A stretch of 58,489 nucleotides of DNA from Paenibacillaceae bacterium. GTDB lineage: Bacteria; Bacillota; Bacilli; Paenibacillales; Paenibacillaceae. The stretch is taken from the NCBI GenBank assembly GCA_004134985.1, contig REGQ01000035.1, forward strand, positions 1-58,489, written 5' to 3'. Shown piece after piece: positions 52,935-58,489 of this stretch (within the stretch, counting starts at the first letter, position 1; the number at the start of each line of letters is the position of its first letter). The notes beneath the pieces are model-generated. The model searched no databases and was not told where the DNA came from. It was given only the letters and a program-made list of their open reading frames with translations. The position numbers and the translations under genes are program-made.

Positions 52935-54053
52935 CTACCCTTTTAGTCCAGGAACTACCAAGGTTACTGTTGTGCCTATACCAGGCGCCGAATCAAGACG
53001 CAGACTGCCGCCAATGTTGCGTGCGCGTTCCTCCATACTGAAACGCCCGACCCCTTTGGATGGCACTTCGGTTTCAAAGCCGCTGCCCTTATCCATAATC
53101 GTTACCGTAACATCCGACGAGCTTTCAATAATGGACACTTCCGCTTCGGAGACATCAGCGTATTTGGCTATATTGGTTAATGCTTCCTGAATGACCCGGT
53201 AAATAGCTGTCTCAGCCGACGCCGCAAGACGCTGCTTTAAATTGCAGGTCAAGCGAACCCGAATGCCGTAATGAGAAGAATAATTTTCTATGTATGTTCT
53301 TATAGCCGGGACCACTCCAAGATCATCCAGCACCGATGGACGCAGCTCCCATGCCAGCCCGCGAACATCCGCAATAATGCCCGCCACCTGCTCCCTTATG
53401 CGCAGCAGTTCTTCCTCTTTGGAGCTGTTGGCGGAAATGACCCGATCCATCTCGATGAGCAGCGAAAACAAGCTTTGACCAAGCCCGTCATGCAGCTCTC
53501 TTGATAGCCGGCGTCTCTCTTCTTCCTGGATACGCATCACTTTGGCGACCATATCCTGCAGTTCTTCCTCCGCCTTTTTCAACTGTGTCACTTCGTGGCG
53601 TATGGCAAGAAATTGGTATGGCTCACCTTGTTCCCCGATAAATGGCACAATCGTTGTGCTCACCCAGTAATAGCTGCCGTCCTTGGCCCGGTTTTTAATT
53701 TCCCCATGCCATACTTTGCCTGAAGAAATTGTCTGCCACAGGCCCCGCATAAACGCTTTGTCATGATAGCCCGAATTGATGATGCGGTGATCGCGGCCGA
53801 TCAGCTCCGCACGTTCATACTTCGATATTTCACAGAATTTATCATTAATGTAGCGAATTTTTCCCCGTTGGTCTGTGACGGCAATGATGGATGACTCATC
53901 AAGTGCCAGCTTCACATCGGTCAGCTGTTTCAGAGACTGCTTCAGTCCGCTGCGAAATTTCTCATCTGCAATATGATCATCTAACCCGGACAACAGCGAT
54001 TGGACATGCTGACCGATCACTTCGGAGTCATTCACTCCCCATTCTTTAGTCAA
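52935..54053 (-). CDS. PAS-domain sensor histidine kinase, NarL-family type
   Basis: A 372-residue soluble kinase. A leader of about 50 residues, a PAS domain (about 52-150, IRYINDKFCEISKYERAELIG), then HisKA_3 with RELHDGLGQSLFSLLIEMDR (phospho-His188) and a HATPase domain ending in GSGFETEVPSKGVGRFSMEERA. No membrane helix, so it senses an internal signal. Layout matches NreB, but the PAS domain has a single Cys and lacks the four that bind the oxygen-sensing cluster of staphylococcal NreB. TTG start overlaps the regulator gene by 8 bp; a GTG six codons on is possible. Confidence 0.87.
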   Translation of the reverse strand: MTKEWGVNDSEVIGQHVQSLLSGLDDHIADEKFRSGLKQSLKQLTDVKLALDESSIIAVTDQRGKIRYINDKFCEISKYERAELIGRDHRIINSGYHDKAFMRGLWQTISSGKVWHGEIKNRAKDGSYYWVSTTIVPFIGEQGEPYQFLAIRHEVTQLKKAEEELQDMVAKVMRIQEEERRRLSRELHDGLGQSLFSLLIEMDRVISANSSKEEELLRIREQVAGIIADVRGLAWELRPSVLDDLGVVPAIRTYIENYSSHYGIRVRLTCNLKQRLAASAETAIYRVIQEALTNIAKYADVSEAEVSIIESSSDVTVTIMDKGSGFETEVPSKGVGRFSMEERARNIGGSLRLDSAPGIGTTVTLVVPGLKG

Positions 54054-54699
54054 AATGCAGCAGCCCCTTTTTCACTGCATATTTCACCAGCTCGGGACGC
54101 GATTTCAATCCCAGCTTCTCCATTACATTGCTCTTATGCGACTCTACCGTCTTTACACTAATAAAAAGCTGCTCGGCAATCTCTTTGTTTGCATATCCTT
54201 TGGCCGTCAGTTCGAGCACTTCCTTCTCTCTGGCCGACAAGGTTTCGAAAATGTCAGAGCCTTCTCCCCTGTTCATCCGGTCAATATATTCATTCATCAG
54301 ACGTTTGGTCGCCGTAGGATACAAATAGGCATCCCCTTTGGCCACCGACCGGATCGCGGCAAGCAGCTCCTCATGCGGCGCACTCTTCAACACATAGCCG
54401 GAAGCGCCTACATGAATTGCTCTGAACAAATACTCATCATCGTCATGCATCGTCAGCATCAAAATGGCCGTATCCGGCAGCGCCGCGTTCAATTCCTCCG
54501 CAGCAGTCAGACCATCCTTGCCATGAGGCATGCTTAAATCCATCAGTACAACATTCGGCCGAAGTCTCATCGCTTCCTGAATGCCTTCATCGCCATCAGA
54601 CGCTTCGCCGACAACCTCAAGATCCTCCTTGCCGCTCAGCAACATACGCAGGCCAGAGCGAACCATTGCGTGGTCATCTACAATAATTATCGATATCAT
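54046..54699 (-). CDS. LuxR/NarL-family response regulator
   Basis: A 217-residue regulator partnered with the kinase encoded by the overlapping next gene. The receiver domain (1-120) has the acidic pair DD at 8-9, the phospho-acceptor Asp54 (LMDLSMP) and Lys104. The C-terminal helix-turn-helix (about 150-210) reads LSAREKEVLELTAKGYANKE, QLFISVKTVESHKSNVMEKL. Similar to NreC, DevR and LiaR-type regulators. The ATG follows 73 bp after the GAF-protein gene. Confidence 0.92.
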   Translation of the reverse strand: MISIIIVDDHAMVRSGLRMLLSGKEDLEVVGEASDGDEGIQEAMRLRPNVVLMDLSMPHGKDGLTAAEELNAALPDTAILMLTMHDDDEYLFRAIHVGASGYVLKSAPHEELLAAIRSVAKGDAYLYPTATKRLMNEYIDRMNRGEGSDIFETLSAREKEVLELTAKGYANKEIAEQLFISVKTVESHKSNVMEKLGLKSRPELVKYAVKKGLLHFD

Positions 54700-54772
54700 A
54701 ATAGCCTCCCCGCTTCAACCATCCTCTCCATTCTAACAAAAAAAGTCGGCTTGCGGCCCCTAAATCATTATT

Positions 54773-55222
54773 TTATATTTGTTTTTCGAAATCCATAACC
54801 GTTGTCATTTGAAGAATCCGCTCAGACAGCAATTTAATATGTTCCCGTTCAAATAACGAGCCTTCCCTTCGGCCAAGCAGCAGCACCCCTTCAATGGATC
54901 GAGAGCCTTCTGGACCCATTGGGAAAGCAATCGCTGTATTCAGCTTCTCTGCAATCATAACCGGGCAATCCATTCTGCCCCCATGCTCACCGCCAGTTCC
55001 GAGCCACGGTGTCCCATGACGCAGAACCATCCCAGCCATGCCGACGCCTGGAACGATCTTCATTTGCAAAATGCGAAGGTCGCGGCTACCCGCAATATAT
55101 CTCCACATCATGCGGCGCTCGCCGGGAATCGGCAGTGCCAAGGCAGCAAAATCACTGTTTGCGTCTATGCGCACCGCTTCGACTTCCTGTTGTATCCGCC
55201 AATCCAGCAACCATTCCCCCAT
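54773..55222 (-). CDS. GAF-domain protein, NreA-like
   Basis: A 149-residue protein that is one GAF domain (about 15-145), with VGMAGMVLRHGTPWLGTGGE and SRSIEGVLLLGRREGSLFER. In the nreABC operons of staphylococci a GAF protein of this size binds nitrate and restrains the kinase; gene order and size here suggest the same plan, but nitrate binding is inference. The ATG at 55222 is chosen because AAAGGAG lies upstream; the frame is open 20 codons further. First gene of a three-gene operon with the response regulator and kinase. Confidence 0.75.
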   Translation of the reverse strand: MGEWLLDWRIQQEVEAVRIDANSDFAALALPIPGERRMMWRYIAGSRDLRILQMKIVPGVGMAGMVLRHGTPWLGTGGEHGGRMDCPVMIAEKLNTAIAFPMGPEGSRSIEGVLLLGRREGSLFEREHIKLLSERILQMTTVMDFEKQI

Positions 55223-55303
55223 CACACCCGCTCTCCTTTCATTGCCGTTTCCGAAATTCATATATAGCTTTATTCTAATCAAATATTGCTTCTTTGTAAG
55301 TAA

Positions 55304-55356
55304 GGGAATTCCCCGAAATAACAGTCAGGAAGCTGAACAATTCACAGGGAAATCCC
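55304..55356. promoter_or_regulatory. Pair of GGGAAWTCCC sites before the DoxX gene
   Basis: GGGAATTCCC (55304-55313, perfect palindrome) and GGGAAATCCC (55347-55356) are 43 bp apart, about four helix turns. They lie in the gap between the GAF-protein gene and the divergent DoxX gene, upstream of a likely -10 TATGAT at 55406-55411 that lacks a good -35. They are plausible binding sites for the neighbouring LuxR-type regulator. Confidence 0.5.
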
Positions 55357-55497
55357 CCCGGCAATTTCAGTAGTTTCCCCGATTACGCACACAGCCGCAA
55401 TGGCTTATGATGGAATCAGATCAACAAGCAAGCGAAGCATCACAACAAAACGTTAACGGATGATGTTTCACACCATTTCAGATAGGGGATGTTTCAA

Positions 55498-56019
55498 ATG
55501 GGAAAATGGATTAGAGAAAATGTTTATGTAGCTGGGGTTATGGTCATTCTAAGAGTCTACTTGGGCTGGATGTGGCTGACATCGGGCTTTGGAAAATTAA
55601 AAGACGGTTTTACAGCCGCCGGTTACCTCAACAATGCGGTGGAAAACCCGGTTATGGACCGTGCAACCGGCGAAGCGCTGTACCCGACTTTCACTGCATT
55701 TCTGAAAAACTTTGCACTGCCGAACATTAAAATCATCGACTTCCTCGTTCCTGTTGGCGAACTGCTCGTCGGTGTTGGCCTTATTCTCGGCACATTGACC
55801 GTCGCCGCCGCATTCTTCGGCCTGATGATGAACTTTATGTTCTTGTTCGCCGGTACAATCAGCACGAACCCTTGGATGGTGCTGCTCGGTGTCACTATTC
55901 TTATCGTAGGCAATAATGCCGGCAAATTCGGCGCCGATTACTACCTGATGCCTTGGCTGCGCGCCCTGCTTGGCAAAGATAAAGCAGCTGCTGGGGGCAA
56001 TACCAACTACCCGGGCTAA
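55498..56019 (+). CDS. DoxX family membrane protein
   Basis: A 173-residue protein with four membrane helices (about 12-30, 75-95, 98-118, 122-142) and the family signature ILRVYLGWMWLTSGFGKLKD near the N-terminus. DoxX/DoxD-type proteins are linked to quinol oxidation, thiol stress or redox balance; the role here is not known. The ATG at 55498 is taken because the GGGG of the ribosome binding site is too close to the ATG three codons earlier. It is divergent from the GAF/two-component operon and probably its target. Confidence 0.85.
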   Translation: MGKWIRENVYVAGVMVILRVYLGWMWLTSGFGKLKDGFTAAGYLNNAVENPVMDRATGEALYPTFTAFLKNFALPNIKIIDFLVPVGELLVGVGLILGTLTVAAAFFGLMMNFMFLFAGTISTNPWMVLLGVTILIVGNNAGKFGADYYLMPWLRALLGKDKAAAGGNTNYPG

Positions 56020-56052
56020 GCGCACGAAATAATAACACCATTGGCAATTATC

Positions 56053-56093
56053 AAAAGCAGCCAGCCTCGCGAATACGCAGGGCTGGCTGCTTT
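56053..56093. terminator. Two-way terminator between doxX-like and proS genes
   Basis: GCAGCCAGCC (56057-56066) pairs with GGCTGGCTGC (56081-56090); short T-runs follow on both strands. Confidence 0.75.
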
Positions 56094-56234
56094 GCTGAGC
56101 GATTGCGGCCAAGTGGACACTGCTTCCCGATCATGTGGTTGACTGCCAACACGTATCGCCCCACCGTGCGCTGGGAGCTGCGCACGGTGAAAATCATACT
56201 GCTCGGAAACCGGAAAGCGCTGGCCATCTGCACC

Positions 56235-58016
56235 TCACAGGCTCGTTGAACCGCACGCTTGCTGAATACGTCTGATTGCTTCTCCCACAGGGAGTATCGT
56301 CTTCTCCAATATAGAACGTTCCAGAAATTCAACCACCCGCTCGCCAGCCTGCCTGCCGATGGTTAACCGGACCGGGATACCGATCAGATCAGCATCTTTG
56401 AACTTCACGCCTGGCCGCTCCTCGCGATCATCAAGCAGCACATCCAGACCTGACTTGGTTAATTGCGTATAGATTTCCTCCGCAAGTGCTCTTTGTTCGG
56501 AATCCTTCGCCGACACGACAATAAGATGCACCTGGAACGGGGCTATTGAACCCGGCCAGACAAAACCCGCCTGATCATGATTTTGCTCCGCCGCCGCGGC
56601 CAGCAGACGGGAAACACCGATACCATAGCAGCCCATAATCATCGGCTGCTCTTTGCCGTCTGCACCCGTAAAATTCGCCCCTAGCTTGGCACTGTATTTC
56701 GTCCCCAGCTTAAACACCTGCCCTACTTCAATGCCGCGATGGAATGTCAATGCCCCGGCGCAGCGCGGACAGACATCCTCTTCCGTCACATTGCGGTAGT
56801 CGCCGTGCTGGCTGGCGATAAAGTCGCGTCCTGGCACGACATTGCGGAGATGGCGACCTTCCTCATTTGCGCCGACGATGACCGTCTGCCTTGCTGACGC
56901 TGCCCAGTCCATCAGAATGGGAACGGTTAACCCTACTGGTCCGATGAAGCCTGCCGGTGCGCCGAGTGATCGCTCAATTGTCTCATGGTCCGCCAGTTCC
57001 AGTGTTTCAACATGAAGCGCATGCTTCACCTTGATTTCATTGACTTCGTGATCCCCGCGAACCAGCACCGCCACCAGTTGCCCGTCAGCCTTGTAGACAA
57101 GTGTCTTCATTATTTGCTCCGGACGAACGCCTGTAAATTCAGTTAGTTGCTGAATCGTTTTTACATCAGGCGTGTCGAACTTCTCCATCCCCGCATTGGC
57201 CTGATTGCCCTGATCCGATTGTAACGGTTTCGCTGACAGTTTGGCTGTCGATTGTGCTTGCGATTGTGCTTCAGTTTCAGTGTGCTCCACATGAGCGCCA
57301 GACTCCGCCTTCTCCAGATTTGCAGCATAATGGCAGCTGCTGCAGGCTACAATTGTATCCTCTCCGATATCTGCCAGCGCCATAAACTCATGCGTTCCGC
57401 CCTCGCCGCCAATTGATCCGGCATCCGCCTCAACCGCCCGCACCTGCAGGCCGCATCTTATAAAAATCCGTTCATAGGTGTCATACATCGTCTGGTATGT
57501 GCGTTGCAATCCTTCCCAGTCCGCATCGAAGGAATAGGCGTCCTTCATCATAAATTCGCGGCCACGCAGCAAGCCGAACCGCGGGCGGCGCTCGTCGCGA
57601 AACTTGGATTGCAGCTGATACAGCACGACCGGAAGTTGACGATAGGAATGCAGATCATCCATCACGAGCGCCGTTACCATTTCCTCATGGGTCGGACCCA
57701 AGGCGAACGCCCTTTGATGCCGATCACGAAAACGAATCAGTTCCGGCCCGTAGGCATCGTATCGTCCGGAAGCTTCCCACAATTCTGCAGGCTGCATAAT
57801 TGGCATTAGTGTTTCCTGAGCGCCGGACTGTTCCATTTCTTGACGGATAATCGCGGATATGCGCTGCAGCACACGCAATCCTAGCGGCAAGTAAGAATAC
57901 ACCCCCGCCGAGCTCTGACGTATAAAACCCGCTCTAACAAGCAACTTGTGGCTCATCGCCTCGGCTTCACCGGGTGCTTCGCGCTGAGTGGGAATGTACA
58001 TTTGAGATTGTCGCAT
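56235..58016 (-). CDS. proS: Prolyl-tRNA synthetase
   Basis: A 593-residue class II synthetase of the bacterial type that charges tRNA-Pro. Motif 2 (RDERRPRFGLLRGREFMMKD), motif 3 (GCYGIGVSRLLAA) and the C-terminal anticodon domain (GLDVLLDDREERPGVKFKDAD) are clear. Between motifs 2 and 3 is the editing insertion that removes Ala-tRNA-Pro; it contains Cys pairs CSSC and CPRC and an unusual Gln/Ala-rich linker of about 40 residues near 235-275. AAGGAGG sets the ATG at 58016. A T-box leader controls the gene. Confidence 0.96.
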   Translation of the reverse strand: MRQSQMYIPTQREAPGEAEAMSHKLLVRAGFIRQSSAGVYSYLPLGLRVLQRISAIIRQEMEQSGAQETLMPIMQPAELWEASGRYDAYGPELIRFRDRHQRAFALGPTHEEMVTALVMDDLHSYRQLPVVLYQLQSKFRDERRPRFGLLRGREFMMKDAYSFDADWEGLQRTYQTMYDTYERIFIRCGLQVRAVEADAGSIGGEGGTHEFMALADIGEDTIVACSSCHYAANLEKAESGAHVEHTETEAQSQAQSTAKLSAKPLQSDQGNQANAGMEKFDTPDVKTIQQLTEFTGVRPEQIMKTLVYKADGQLVAVLVRGDHEVNEIKVKHALHVETLELADHETIERSLGAPAGFIGPVGLTVPILMDWAASARQTVIVGANEEGRHLRNVVPGRDFIASQHGDYRNVTEEDVCPRCAGALTFHRGIEVGQVFKLGTKYSAKLGANFTGADGKEQPMIMGCYGIGVSRLLAAAAEQNHDQAGFVWPGSIAPFQVHLIVVSAKDSEQRALAEEIYTQLTKSGLDVLLDDREERPGVKFKDADLIGIPVRLTIGRQAGERVVEFLERSILEKTILPVGEAIRRIQQACGSTSL

Positions 58017-58065
58017 ACACTTGACCTCCTTAAAACGGATTAGAACTACAAGCTTTGAGTCCAAT

Positions 58066-58361
58066 AAAAAAAGACCACATTCGCAGGGACGAATGTGATC
58101 GTGGTACCACCCTTAATTCGAGCAGGCGATGCCGCAAGACAACCGCTAACAAGGCAGACGGCTGGCGCAGGCAGGTATGCTCCTTCATAGGATAACGGGG
58201 TTATACCCGGCAGTGATTACATGAAAACAAGGTTCACCACTGCAGCTGCCAAGATGGGAACGCCTCAATCATGCCGGGAAATTTCACAGCCTCTGAATTT
58301 CCTCTCTGAACGGCACTATCGCTTCAGCGCATTTCTTGGTCATCGCTTTTGCCGAAAATTA
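58066..58361 (-). ncRNA. T-box leader (tRNA-sensing riboswitch) of proS
   Basis: On the minus strand the T-box core AAGGGTGGTACCACG (58101-58115) is followed by a terminator (CACATTCG/CGAATGTG at 58076-58097) with a run of T (58066-58072). The upstream part, about 240 nt, has the Stem I elements AGAGAGG and GGCTGTGAAATTTC. A CCT triplet after GAA (in GGTGAACCTTG, 58225-58240 region) is a candidate proline specifier; this part is tentative. Uncharged tRNA-Pro would favour antitermination. Confidence 0.9.
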
Positions 58362-58367
58362 TTCCAT

Positions 58368-58396
58368 ATTATAGCAAAGGGAAAAAGGAAAGTCTA
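58368..58396 (-). promoter_or_regulatory. Sigma-A promoter of the proS leader
   Basis: On the minus strand TAGACT (58391-58396) and a perfect TATAAT (58368-58373) are 17 bp apart, placing the start just before the T-box Stem I. Confidence 0.7.
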
Positions 58397-58410
58397 GCCC
58401 TTATTATTCG

Positions 58411-58489
58411 AGTGTGTTGTTCTTCTGTGATAATGTCATCCCATAACTGTTCTGAGATAATGTCACTATGGGACAGGAGACAATTACAT
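58411..58489 (+). mobile_element. Probable left end of an insertion sequence, cut by the window edge
   Basis: GATAATGTCA occurs twice (58431-58440 and 58456-58465) with flanking CTGT and CCCATA/TATGGG sequences, a pattern of repeated end motifs seen at the tips of IS21-like elements. An AGGAG ribosome binding site (58474-58478) is followed by AT at 58488-58489, probably the first two bases of a transposase ATG. The gene itself lies outside, so the family is a guess. Confidence 0.4.

Noticed and set aside
56051-56332. A 93-codon ORF past the end of proS
   Set aside because: It overlaps the proS end in another frame and runs through the terminator.

Overview
The window reads as the chromosome of a spore-forming, flagellated Gram-positive bacterium, most likely Paenibacillus or a close relative. 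The reasons are strong AGGAGG-type ribosome binding sites, spoVA genes with a DUF421/DUF1657 protein, a T-box leader before proS, motAB, a Bacillus-type LexA box before uvrBA, proteins with copper-amine-oxidase-N repeats, and long intergenic stretches of short tandem repeats. No taxonomic search could be run.

Layout. 1-545: two tandem-repeat arrays. 545-3134: aldose epimerase, a sugar-phosphate isomerase and two small membrane proteins. 3384-8479: uvrB-uvrA with an SOS-type promoter. 8579-10145: motA-motB. 10879-11244: a cold-shock gene with a long 5' leader. 11393-20197: an eight-gene minus-strand sulfur-scavenging operon (an HpaB-type monooxygenase, SsuD, SfnG, two SfnB/DszC-type proteins and a MetNIQ-type transporter) behind a promoter with a CymR-like site. 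20351-22590: repeat elements, a TetR regulator, a small coiled-coil protein and a gene for a protein that is half methionine. 22856-27860: a heterodimeric ABC exporter and a divergent secreted protein.

27898-31403 is the most unusual module. An ECF sigma factor is translationally coupled to a membrane protein that joins a short cytoplasmic segment to an extracellular solute-binding domain, and then to a homologous solute-binding lipoprotein. An ECF-type promoter lies immediately in front. 31535-34890: a serine hydrolase and a second, drug-resistance type UvrA. 35024-38870: a BmrCD-like exporter. 39079-43346: an MMPL transporter, a second copper-amine-oxidase-N protein and an MsrAB fusion. 43347-44400: a gene-free region packed with repeats. 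44443-47246: a TetR regulator and a YhgE/Pip membrane protein that share an operator. 47278-51389: a radical SAM protein, spoVAE-AD-AC, a 2Duf-like protein and a divergent DUF1657 protein. 51495-56093: a lactonase, a 53-residue ORF, and a GAF/response regulator/PAS-kinase system divergent from a DoxX protein. 56235-58396: proS with its T-box. The last about 80 bases look like the left end of an insertion sequence.

Across the window, gene-free DNA carries several unrelated repeat arrays with a period near 50 bp. One is a dispersed element of four 20-24 bp motifs, two forward and two inverted, spaced about 50/59/50. It occurs three times.
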